In this document: positions 50,288-56,970 of the stretch, piece by piece
Layout of the letters: every line of letters begins with the position of its first letter
How positions within the stretch are numbered: position 1 is the first letter of the stretch
Assembly (NCBI GenBank): GCA_002725995.1
Contig: PBRQ01000026.1
Span: 1-56,970, forward strand
From: Gammaproteobacteria bacterium
Lineage (GTDB): Bacteria > Pseudomonadota > Gammaproteobacteria > Pseudomonadales > Azotimanducaceae
DNA: 56,970 nt
Reading direction: 5' to 3'
Notes under the pieces: model-generated
What the model was told of the DNA's origin: nothing
Database searches by the model: none
The model's input: only the letters and a program-made list of their open reading frames with translations
Program-made: the position numbers and the translations under genes

Positions 50288-51556
50288 GTGATTGGTATAG
50301 TCAGTATTAAGATTGTTGGCTCCCTAGGTGCGGAGGCGGTGGCAGCAGTGACTACCGGGCATCGCATATTTTTCGCGCTGCAGGCTGTGCTGATGGCAGT
50401 GTCGGCGGGTACAGCAGCCTTGGTTGCACGGGCTTTTGGCGCGAGGGATCATCTGGAAGCCGCTCATATCACCAGCATATCTCTCTGGATTGGTAACCTG
50501 GTTGCCTTTGTCCTCATGCTACCTTGCATCATTTTTGCCGAACCAATTGCAGGAGTATTTGGTCTCGATGAGGAGACGACAAGCCAGGCTGCGGACTTTA
50601 TCAGATATCTCAGCCTGTTTAATGTTGCCTTCTCCATAAACTTGATCTTAGGCGCGTCACTCAGGGCAGCGGGTGATACGAAAACACCCCTGTGGGTCGG
50701 TGCGGCGATCAATGTTGTCAATGTCGTCTTTGTCTATTTGCTGGTTTTCGGTCTCTATGGTTTTCCCGAGATGGGTGTTGTGGGTGCAGCGGTAGCCAAT
50801 GGTCTGTCGTACATTGCCGGTGCCGTAATACTGCTCTACCTCTGGTATGGCAAAAAGTTACTGGTAGGTGTTGGTGGCCGCGGGTCCATCACCTTCAGGC
50901 GGGTTCAGCAGCTTGTGCACATTGGCTATCCGGCAGCCATTGAGCAGTTTGTATTTCAGGTCGGATTCGTGGCGTTCCTGTGGCTGGTCGGTTTTTACGG
51001 TACGGAGGCGTTCGCGGCCTATGGTATAGGTGTGCAGATATTGTCCATTTCCTTTGTCGTTGGATTTGGTTTTTCAATTGCTGGCGCTACCTTGGTAGGC
51101 CAGCATCTGGGTGCAAAGGATCCGGATGGTGCCGTCGTCCAGGGCTGGCGTGCAACGGGCCTGGCAATCGCAAGTATGACTGCCCTAGGCCTCATTATTG
51201 CCGTGTTGGCAAAGGATATAGCTTGGTATCTGATCCATGATGAGAAGGTTGTAAGGCACACCGTCACCTTTATCTACATTATGGCAATCGCTCAACCTTT
51301 AATGGCTATTGAATTCACAATGGGCGGGTGCTTGAGAGGTGCCGGGGACACACGGTTTCCTCTTGTTGCAACCATGGTAGGCTTGATCGGTGTACGGGTT
51401 GGATTGGCTGTTTTGTTTACCTACCTTGAGTTGGACGTAGGCTGGATATACGGCGCGCTTATTGGCGACTACCTGATTAAATGCATTATGATCATTCACA
51501 GGTTCCGCTCGGGCAAGTGGAAGCAGATTTTCCAGGATACGGAAGACCGGTTCTAG
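50288..51556 (+). CDS. MATE family multidrug/Na+ efflux protein, start unresolved
   Basis: A 12-helix MATE transporter of which the called part (422 residues) runs from GTG 50288. The protein's real beginning must be further up: the in-frame sequence before it continues family-like as LGIWDLAWPAILGNLLFAVI, the first helix. Reading back to the preceding in-frame stop (near 50050) no ATG, GTG or TTG is found in frame. So the start is a rare codon, lies in coupled translation from fabB (the frame is offset by one base from it), or the sequence has an indel. Family features include GAEAVAAVTTGHRIFF, GASLRAAGDTKTPLWVG near 120 and GGCLRGAGDTRFPLVATM near 345, the repeated MATE motifs. Substrate is unknown. 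Confidence 0.8.
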   Translation: MIGIVSIKIVGSLGAEAVAAVTTGHRIFFALQAVLMAVSAGTAALVARAFGARDHLEAAHITSISLWIGNLVAFVLMLPCIIFAEPIAGVFGLDEETTSQAADFIRYLSLFNVAFSINLILGASLRAAGDTKTPLWVGAAINVVNVVFVYLLVFGLYGFPEMGVVGAAVANGLSYIAGAVILLYLWYGKKLLVGVGGRGSITFRRVQQLVHIGYPAAIEQFVFQVGFVAFLWLVGFYGTEAFAAYGIGVQILSISFVVGFGFSIAGATLVGQHLGAKDPDGAVVQGWRATGLAIASMTALGLIIAVLAKDIAWYLIHDEKVVRHTVTFIYIMAIAQPLMAIEFTMGGCLRGAGDTRFPLVATMVGLIGVRVGLAVLFTYLELDVGWIYGALIGDYLIKCIMIIHRFRSGKWKQIFQDTEDRF

Positions 51557-51601
51557 TCCTACCCGACCGCCCCTTAGTGTAGATGTTTTCTCAAAATGTG
51601 C

Positions 51602-51629
51602 TTGACTTACGAACTGGTTGGAGTAATGT
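51602..51629 (+). promoter_or_regulatory. Possible promoter of the structured leader or small RNA
   Basis: TTGACT (51602-51607), a 16-base spacer and TAATGT (51624-51629) make an acceptable sigma-70 promoter. A transcript starting near 51636 would run through the structured stretch to the strong terminator at 51775-51810. Confidence 0.4.
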
Positions 51630-51636
51630 GCGCGCT

Positions 51637-51810
51637 ATTCAAATAAGTATTCCAAAGTAATTGAATATGAACTTAGTACTAACCCAAATTAACCGCACGG
51701 CGATGTCCCGTGTGATGACCTGTGTGAAGCACACACAAGAGGTCCGAATGCATTAGGGTTAAACGAACTATTTGAAACCCCTATGTGTTCAACATGTAGG
51801 GGTTTTTTTT
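51637..51810 (+). ncRNA. Candidate structured RNA (leader or small RNA) ahead of the MFS gene
   Basis: Between the MATE and MFS genes there is no protein-coding frame, but paired segments are dense. TAACCC (51680-51685) can pair with GGGTTA (51756-51761), enclosing two hairpins: CACGG/CCGTG (51696-51700 with 51708-51712, seven-base loop) and GACC/GGTC (51717-51720 with 51741-51744) enclosing TGTGTG/CACACA. This is a three-way junction. A perfect terminator follows within 14 bases. The design fits a riboswitch that controls the MFS gene by transcription termination, or an independent small RNA of about 175 bases. I could not match it to a known class. Confidence 0.45.
51775..51810 (+). terminator. 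Strong intrinsic terminator upstream of the MFS gene
   Basis: AAACCCCTA (51775-51783) pairs with TAGGGGTTT (51797-51805). The stem continues inward through TGTGT and ACATG with two wobble pairs to a three-base loop, and eight T follow. It ends 46 bases before the MFS ATG, so it would stop any transcript coming from upstream unless it is regulated. Confidence 0.88.
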
Positions 51811-51856
51811 GCCTGCAGTTTCTTCGTACTGAAACTGAGGCCAGAGCGCTACCGTT

Positions 51857-52990
51857 ATGGAAAAGAAATTAGAGAGAAACATACCGATATTGTATCTGTT
51901 CAGCTTTTTTTGGCTGTCCATGATCATTGCCCCAATTATTGTTCCCTTCTTTGAATCAAGGGGGCTATCCCTTGCCCAGGTATTCTATCTGCAGGCCATC
52001 TTCGCTCTGTCTGTCGTTCTGTTTGAAGTACCTTCGGGTTATATCGCGGATGTGTTTGGTAGGAAAAATGCGCTGGTTTCCGGAAGCATTTTCCACGGAA
52101 TAGGGTTCACCTGGCTCTACTTTGCAGATAGTTTTGCAGGGTTGGCCATCTTTGAGATGACTGTTGGGCTGGGTTCCAGCCTGCTGTCAGGTGCTGATTT
52201 GTCTCTACTTTATGACAGCCAGGTGGGTCTCAAACTCAGTCCCGAAAAGAAGGCGCGCGGGATCGCGAACCTGAGATTCGTAAAGAGCGTGGCTGAGGGA
52301 GTGTCAGCACTGATTGGTGGTGTCCTGATTGTTCATTCTTTTGAGATCACGGTCTTGGCGAATGCTATTTTTGCCTGGTGTCCGCTGGCATTGTCGCTAT
52401 TGCTCACTGAAGCTCCGTTTACCAGGATGGAGGCGAGCAGGCCTATCGGGAACCTGAAGCGAGTGGTTGCGCACTTATTTTATGAAGACAGGATGCTTAG
52501 ATTGATCTGTCTCAATATTATCTTCTTTAGTCTGGCTACCTTTTACGTTGTCTGGCTATTGCAGCCCTATTGGCGCGATCAGGGTATTCCACTTGGTATG
52601 TTTGGCATTCTCTGGGCGGCGCAGAGTTTTCTGTTTGCCGCAGCTTGTAAACTGTGCCTGCCTTTGGAGGAGAAATTTGGTGCGGTTCCCGTGTTGCTGA
52701 CCATGGGACTGTTGCCCGTCGTCGGATACTTTGCAATGGCTGCCCTCGGTGGATTTATAGGGATCGTGTTTTGCTTCACCTTTTTTGTCAGCCGTGGATT
52801 GAATCAGGTAATACTGAGTGATGCATTGAATAGCAGGGTTCCCAGTACCTACAGGGCGACTGCAAACTCGATGACTTCTTTTGTATTCCGGGGCGTCTAC
52901 ATCCTTACCGGGCCGATCGTAGGATTGATGATCGACTGGCAAGGTATGTATTTTGCTTTGAGTGCAATTGGCGTGGTCTGCATTATTTAG
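51857..52990 (+). CDS. MFS transporter
   Basis: A 377-residue major facilitator with about 11-12 membrane helices. The loop 2-3 signature is GYIADVFGRKNALVSG (about 62-77; G-x3-D-x-x-G-R-K type). Helices are spread over the whole length, with the central loop near 195-215 (RPIGNLKRVVAHLF). Short MFS proteins of this kind are often drug or metabolite exporters; the substrate is unknown. It starts at ATG 51857 without a good ribosome site, GAGG being about 16 bases away. A terminator and structured RNA precede it. Confidence 0.83.
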   Translation: MEKKLERNIPILYLFSFFWLSMIIAPIIVPFFESRGLSLAQVFYLQAIFALSVVLFEVPSGYIADVFGRKNALVSGSIFHGIGFTWLYFADSFAGLAIFEMTVGLGSSLLSGADLSLLYDSQVGLKLSPEKKARGIANLRFVKSVAEGVSALIGGVLIVHSFEITVLANAIFAWCPLALSLLLTEAPFTRMEASRPIGNLKRVVAHLFYEDRMLRLICLNIIFFSLATFYVVWLLQPYWRDQGIPLGMFGILWAAQSFLFAAACKLCLPLEEKFGAVPVLLTMGLLPVVGYFAMAALGGFIGIVFCFTFFVSRGLNQVILSDALNSRVPSTYRATANSMTSFVFRGVYILTGPIVGLMIDWQGMYFALSAIGVVCII

Positions 52991-53053
52991 CTTGGTGTAG
53001 TACTGGCTCCATTGCTGGATGAAATTACGCAGATGCAAAGTCACCCGTGCTAG

Positions 53054-53082
53054 CTGTAGAGACCGTTTTGCGACCTCTACAG
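53054..53082. repeat. Inverted repeat downstream of the MFS gene
   Basis: CTGTAGAG (53054-53061) pairs with CTCTACAG (53075-53082) over a 13-base loop. There is no T-run after it on either strand, so it is a weak terminator candidate at best. The half-sites resemble LexA ends, but the spacing does not fit. The 52991-53198 gap otherwise holds nothing I can name. Confidence 0.4.
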
Positions 53083-53198
53083 TTATCTGGCTCCCAGTTG
53101 ACCTTCAAGCTAATTCGGTTGAGGTTTGCCCGCCAGGCTTTCTCAGTTAATATGGGTGCTGATTTTCTGCTCCAGGAGCATCCCATGAGGAGTGGTTC

Positions 53199-53516
53199 AT
53201 GATTTTCAGAAATTTCCAGATTTTGGTATTGCTTGGCCTGGTCGTAGTGACGGCTGGTTGTGCGACCAGTCCGTCTCAAAAAATTGTCGGAGCCTGGCAG
53301 TCTGAACTTGGGGGATTCCCCGTTTTGGCCAAATATACAGACGAGACAGTGAGTATTGGAGACTATGCTGCTGTTAGCTACCAGATTGAGGGAGGAAAGT
53401 TGGTTCTTGCTCAGGAAGGCAGTCGGCCGCGGCTACTGAGCTTCCCATCTGCAGATGAAATGGTTCAAACTGATACCCTGACTGGTACAGCGCATAAATT
53501 TACTCGGGTGAAATAG
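53199..53516 (+). CDS. Small lipoprotein of unknown function
   Basis: A 105-residue protein with a type II signal peptide: an N-terminal hydrophobic segment ending in VVVTAGC, where Cys (residue 21) would be lipidated. The mature part (KIVGAWQSELGGFPVLAKYTDETVSIGDY) looks like a small beta-rich lipocalin-type or META-like domain, with the opening I-x-GxWxSE pattern common to proteins that hold a hydrophobic ligand. I do not recognise the family. It stands alone between MFS and the SOS operon. Confidence 0.72.
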   Translation: MIFRNFQILVLLGLVVVTAGCATSPSQKIVGAWQSELGGFPVLAKYTDETVSIGDYAAVSYQIEGGKLVLAQEGSRPRLLSFPSADEMVQTDTLTGTAHKFTRVK

Positions 53517-53533
53517 ATATACCAGTTATTTAC

Positions 53534-53549
53534 CTGTATATAAATACAG
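53534..53549 (+). promoter_or_regulatory. LexA box of the FAN1-helicase operon
   Basis: CTGTATATAAATACAG matches CTGT-N8-ACAG perfectly, with an AT core. Flanks are TAC before and TGTA after, close to the full consensus. It lies 35 bases before the FAN1 ATG, in the promoter position, where LexA would block transcription. Confidence 0.85.
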
Positions 53550-53584
53550 TGTAAGATCTGCCTACCTACATTCGAAACTCATCA

Positions 53585-55219
53585 ATGGTCGTAGAACTCC
53601 CTGCGGGACACTATCTCGAGAATTTCCGCTACCTGCTAGAATTCGTCACGGGACAGTATTCTAGCCTGCTTCAAGAACAAGAATTATCCTACCTTAACGA
53701 ATTTCAAAGTTTGCCGCTTCAGGCACAGATGCTTTATGTCAGGCTGATACAGCGGAAGGGTTCCCTGTTTCGTTGTGACAAGATCCACTATGAAGAAATT
53801 GATGACCTGCAGCAGGTCATTTGCCAGTTAACCGACGCCGGCTTTCTGGATGATGGCGGTGACGTGCATGTGCGTGAGGTTTTGCCCCTGCTGACCAAGC
53901 GAGAGTTGCTTGGTTTGCCTGAGGCGATTGGATTTATGCCTTCTCTGAAGAAAGATGTGATTCTGGATTCCCTTGCAGATATTGGCACGATTGCGACCGG
54001 CTTATGTATTATCAGACCACTGCGCCTGGAAACCCTTCAGTTCTATAAGCTGCTGTTTTTCGGAAACCTGGAGCAGGACTTTACCGAGTTTGTGCTAAAT
54101 GACCTCGGTGTTACTCGCTATGAGCAATACCCACTGCAACCTGAATCCGCCTTTTTTGAGAACCGCTGGATGGTTGAAAAGACTATGGAGCTGTATATCT
54201 TCGATGAGCTATCCCATGAAGTCATTGCTGAAGGTGATCAGGCAGCTATGGCAGAGTTTGTACAGTCACTACCGTCACGGTGTAACAATGAGCGGCTTAG
54301 TAGGCGACATGATCGCATTGTTAATCGCATTGCCAGGCAATATGAACGGCTTGGTAATTTTGCTGAGGCACTCTCACTGTATGCGACTTCACATTTGCCC
54401 CCATCTCGCGAGCGCCGAGCCCGCATTCTGCAAAAAGAAGCCAAACTCGGTGAATGTATTGAACAGTGTATGGATATGTTGCAAACACCTGAGAATGATC
54501 AGGAGCGGGAAATTGCGACTCGCTTGCTGCATCGATTGAGGAAAAAGATTAATACAGATGGGTTGATTCCAGACCTGGATATGGAAATGTTGGAACTCAA
54601 GCCGATTGTGAAGCATGTCAGCGTTGAAAAGAGATCAGGCGTGGATGTTGAGGAAAGCGCGTGTGATTGGTTCCGACAGTTGGGTTTTGACGCTATTTAT
54701 GTCGAGAACTGTCTGATACCGGGTCTCTTTGGGTTGGCCTTCTGGGACATTATATTTGCACCCGTAAAGAGCGTATTTTTTAACCCCTTCCAGCGCGGTC
54801 CATCGGATATGTTTACTCCGGCCTTTTATAGGGCTCGCGAGGACCTGATTGTTAACAGGCTACACGAACTGGAGGATCAGCAATACCTCAGAAATCTTGT
54901 TTCTGATCGCTTTGAGAAGAAGTACCAGATAGCAAATTACTTCGTTCAATGGACCAAACTTTCCCGGGATCTTCTTGATCGATTTCTGTGTGCTGTTTCA
55001 AATGACGCTCTGCTTTCCGTGTTTAAGCGCTTGCTCATGGATCCTGGCAGCAACAGGAGTGTTTTTCCGGACCTTGTGGTCTTTCATGAAGGTGGATTTA
55101 AACTGGTTGAAGTGAAGGGGCCGAGTGATCGGTTGCAGGACAATCAACGCAGGTGGTTACACCATTTTTCAATGGCTGGTATTCCAGCTGAAGTTGTTAA
55201 CATAAGTTGGAACCAGTGA
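53585..55219 (+). CDS. FAN1-like nuclease with C-terminal VRR-NUC domain
   Basis: Bacterial FAN1 (Fanconi-associated nuclease 1 homologue) cuts 5' flaps and unhooks interstrand cross-links. The 544-residue protein has the N-terminal helical/winged-helix region (QMLYVRLIQRKGSLFR near 50-65, LLTKRELLGLP near 101), a TPR-like middle (ERRARILQKEAKLGECIEQCMD), and the VRR-NUC core with GPSDMFTPAFYRAREDLIVNRL near 409, then the catalytic PD-(D/E)XK pattern FPDLVVF near 494 and VEVKGPSDRLQDNQRRWL near 508-525. A LexA box 35 bases upstream predicts SOS induction. The helicase starts within its stop codon (GTGA overlap), so the pair is one operon and probably one repair complex. Confidence 0.9.
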   Translation: MVVELPAGHYLENFRYLLEFVTGQYSSLLQEQELSYLNEFQSLPLQAQMLYVRLIQRKGSLFRCDKIHYEEIDDLQQVICQLTDAGFLDDGGDVHVREVLPLLTKRELLGLPEAIGFMPSLKKDVILDSLADIGTIATGLCIIRPLRLETLQFYKLLFFGNLEQDFTEFVLNDLGVTRYEQYPLQPESAFFENRWMVEKTMELYIFDELSHEVIAEGDQAAMAEFVQSLPSRCNNERLSRRHDRIVNRIARQYERLGNFAEALSLYATSHLPPSRERRARILQKEAKLGECIEQCMDMLQTPENDQEREIATRLLHRLRKKINTDGLIPDLDMEMLELKPIVKHVSVEKRSGVDVEESACDWFRQLGFDAIYVENCLIPGLFGLAFWDIIFAPVKSVFFNPFQRGPSDMFTPAFYRAREDLIVNRLHELEDQQYLRNLVSDRFEKKYQIANYFVQWTKLSRDLLDRFLCAVSNDALLSVFKRLLMDPGSNRSVFPDLVVFHEGGFKLVEVKGPSDRLQDNQRRWLHHFSMAGIPAEVVNISWNQ

Positions 55220-56970
55220 CTGACTACAATATTCCGAGCTATAAAATTTCGGTGAGTGAACTCGCGAGATTCTGGCAGCGAGGGGATATCAATATCAGGT
55301 TCACTGGCCGAAGTACTGCCATTGAAGGCATACGTGGTCATCAGGCAATACAGAAAAAGAGGGGGGATGACTACGTCAGCGAAAAATCGGTTTCAATTGA
55401 CCTGCAGCGAGGAAATTTTTCAATACGGGTTCAAGGGAGAGTAGACGGTTTTATTCCCGCTTCTAGTCCCCCGCTGGTGGAAGAGATTAAAACTTTGCGG
55501 GTTGCGATTGAGGAACTGCCTGCCTCAATCAAGGAAGTTCACTTAGCTCAACTGAAGCTATACGCATATATTATCGGTGTGAACGAGGAAATTCCATATC
55601 TTGGAACCAGGCTTTGCTATCTGAACCTGAATGACGGGAGCGAATCATGGATTGCAGAAGAATATTCAAAGGCTGCATTAGCCGCCTTTTTTGAATTGAC
55701 CCTTGTCCGCTACACAGACTGGCTGGTTCGCGACAAGGCATGGCGGGCCACACGCGACAAGAGTATTTCGGCTTCTGCATTTCCCTATGATGAGTACAGG
55801 CAGGGTCAAAGGGATATGGCTGTCGCCGCATACAGGTCGCTGGTTCAGAGTCAACAACTTGTGATGCAGGCCCCCACTGGTATTGGTAAAACCATGGCGA
55901 CAATATTTCCGGCCGTTAAGGCGCTGACGGCATCGAATTTTGACAAGGTATTCTATTTGTCGGCGAAAACCTCCGGAAAGAAGGTAGCTGAGAATACCAT
56001 CGATGAACTGAGCAGGGCAGGGTACAGGTTACGCAGTGTAACCATCACTGCTAAGGACAAGATCTGCTTTAATCCCGCAGTATCCTGTGACCCTGAATAC
56101 TGCGAATTTGCGCGCGGATATTATGATCGCCTTGGTGAGCGTATGAAGGCTGTCCTAGAGGTGCACAGCCTGTTTACCCGTGGGCTAATAGAACAAATAG
56201 CCAGGGAATATGTTTTGTGCCCGTTTGAGCTGTCACTGGATATTTCGCCTGCTGCGGACCTGGTTATCTGCGACTACAACTATGTGTTCGATCCTGCGGT
56301 ATACCTTCGCCGTTTTTTTGAGGACAGCACTGGAAAATATGCTTTGTTGCTGGACGAAGCCCATAACCTTGTTGACCGTGGCAGAGATATGTTTTCAGCC
56401 GAACTTCTAAAAAGCAGTTTTCTAGCATTGCGCAGGGCACTGAAGGATAGTTACCCGCTAGTTGCAAAGAAGCTTGTCAAGATCAATAGAGAGATTCTGG
56501 CCTTGCGAAGTACGTCAAAGGGTGATTTGACTGATCAGGAGTGGGCGGTCATTGCTGAAGTGCCCAGCACTTTTCTAAGGGCGACAAAGGATTTTTGCGA
56601 TAGTGCAGAAGACCTGCTGAGGGATGATGGGCGAGTAAATGATGATCTTATGTCACTCTATTTCGACTGTTTAAGATTTTTGCGAACTAACGAGCAAGCT
56701 GATGATAACTACATCTTTTTTTTGCTCGGCTCAGGAAAAGACGTGAGGCTAAAGCTGTTTTGTGTAAATCCCGCTTCACGGCTTGCAATGGGTTTCAAAA
56801 AAATGGAATCAAGCATCTGCTTCTCAGGGACGATGAAACCACAGGAGTATTTTTGTCGCTTGTTGGGCCTTGATGCGGACGCAAGGTGGTACCAGTTGCC
56901 GAGCCCATTTGATGCCGATAACCTTGGGGTGTTCGTTGCGTCATATGTAGGTGCCAGCTACAGGGAGCGG
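55216..56970 (+). CDS. Cas4/RecB-like nuclease fused to XPD/DinG-family helicase (partial)
   Basis: The frame opens at GTG 55216, overlapping the FAN1 stop, and runs to the window edge: 585 codons are present and the C-terminus is missing. Residues about 15-110 hold a PD-(D/E)XK-type nuclease domain with RGHQAIQ near 40, VQGRVDGF near 73 and VEEIKTLR near 87 (the Lys and acidic residues of the Cas4/RecB type). The helicase follows: Walker A APTGIGKT (219-226), four cysteines for a 4Fe-4S cluster (Cys284, 291, 296, 335) and DEAH (380-383). The Fe-S cluster marks it as XPD/DinG type, a 5'-3' DNA helicase. Co-translation with FAN1 suggests a joint role in cross-link or replication-fork repair. 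Confidence 0.9.
   Translation, partial: MTDYNIPSYKISVSELARFWQRGDINIRFTGRSTAIEGIRGHQAIQKKRGDDYVSEKSVSIDLQRGNFSIRVQGRVDGFIPASSPPLVEEIKTLRVAIEELPASIKEVHLAQLKLYAYIIGVNEEIPYLGTRLCYLNLNDGSESWIAEEYSKAALAAFFELTLVRYTDWLVRDKAWRATRDKSISASAFPYDEYRQGQRDMAVAAYRSLVQSQQLVMQAPTGIGKTMATIFPAVKALTASNFDKVFYLSAKTSGKKVAENTIDELSRAGYRLRSVTITAKDKICFNPAVSCDPEYCEFARGYYDRLGERMKAVLEVHSLFTRGLIEQIAREYVLCPFELSLDISPAADLVICDYNYVFDPAVYLRRFFEDSTGKYALLLDEAHNLVDRGRDMFSAELLKSSFLALRRALKDSYPLVAKKLVKINREILALRSTSKGDLTDQEWAVIAEVPSTFLRATKDFCDSAEDLLRDDGRVNDDLMSLYFDCLRFLRTNEQADDNYIFFLLGSGKDVRLKLFCVNPASRLAMGFKKMESSICFSGTMKPQEYFCRLLGLDADARWYQLPSPFDADNLGVFVASYVGASYRER

Noticed and set aside
51680..51761. Fluoride or c-di-GMP riboswitch reading of the structured region (GGCGATG and TGATGACC are tempting)
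   Set aside because: The required stems and conserved bases of those classes are not present in the right places.
53054..53082. LexA-like inverted repeat CTGTAGAG...CTCTACAG
   Set aside because: The CTGT and ACAG ends are 21 bases apart instead of 8, so it is not an operator; probably a hairpin.

Overview
The window reads as a chromosome segment of a gammaproteobacterium, probably an uncultivated aquatic or marine lineage with Pseudomonadales/Cellvibrionales-like gene order. The evidence is the synteny exbB-exbD-msbA/lpxK-ycaR-kdsB-...-murB><rne<>rluC, the yceD-rpmF-fabD-fabG-acpP-fabF-mltG-tmk-holB-pilZ run, FabA/FabB unsaturated fatty acid synthesis, E. coli-type LexA boxes and a sigma-32 promoter on clpB. 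Base composition looks moderate, around half GC, throughout. I found no rRNA, tRNA, CRISPR array, insertion sequence or prophage gene.

Layout. 1-5.4 kb: a cold-shock gene with a long leader, tesB, then a minus-strand run dgkA, beta-propeller phytase, greB, methyltransferase, hisC. 5.5-8.5 kb: heat-shock clpB, then a small basic unknown protein behind two LexA boxes. 8.5-15.4 kb: two cation diffusion facilitators, an L-2-hydroxyglutarate oxidase-like gene, and a packed trio (D-threonine/3-hydroxyaspartate aldolase-like, mesaconyl-C4-CoA hydratase-like, mesaconyl-CoA C1-C4 transferase) that suggests glyoxylate or C2/C3 carbon assimilation through part of the 3-hydroxypropionate bicycle. 15.5-23.8 kb: envelope genes, including a single-polypeptide MsbA-LpxK fusion. 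Between kdsB and murB sits a thioredoxin-like protein plus a UGSC-family protein whose UGA codon at 22396 is very probably selenocysteine, with a SECIS-like hairpin just downstream. 23.8-35.8 kb: RNase E, RluC, Maf, ribosomal protein L32, fatty acid synthesis, MltG, thymidylate kinase, DNA polymerase III delta', PilZ. 35.8-40.4 kb: an Anbu (bacterial proteasome homologue) gene convergent with its usual alpha-E and ATP-grasp partners, then a GNAT, a frame-disrupted isopentenyl-diphosphate isomerase and a small unknown. 40.5-45.5 kb: a three-subunit molybdenum hydroxylase with a MoaD-like protein and a secreted unknown. 45.5-51.6 kb: galE, a HAD phosphatase, lpxA, fabA, fabB and a MATE exporter lacking an obvious start codon. 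51.6-53.5 kb: a structured leader or small RNA with a strong terminator, an MFS transporter and a small lipoprotein. 53.5 kb to the end: an SOS-type operon of FAN1 nuclease and a nuclease-XPD/DinG helicase that runs off the right edge.

Connections. Lipid A genes (lpxA, msbA-lpxK, kdsB) and fatty acid genes (fabD/G/F, acpP, fabA/B) lie in several separate blocks. Two loci are likely DNA-damage controlled: the unknown at 8197 and FAN1-helicase at 53585. The strongest leads for unusual biology are the selenoprotein pair, the MsbA-LpxK fusion, the LexA-controlled small protein, the aldolase-Meh-Mct trio and the structured RNA ahead of the MFS gene. All function calls come from reading motifs by eye; no database search was run.
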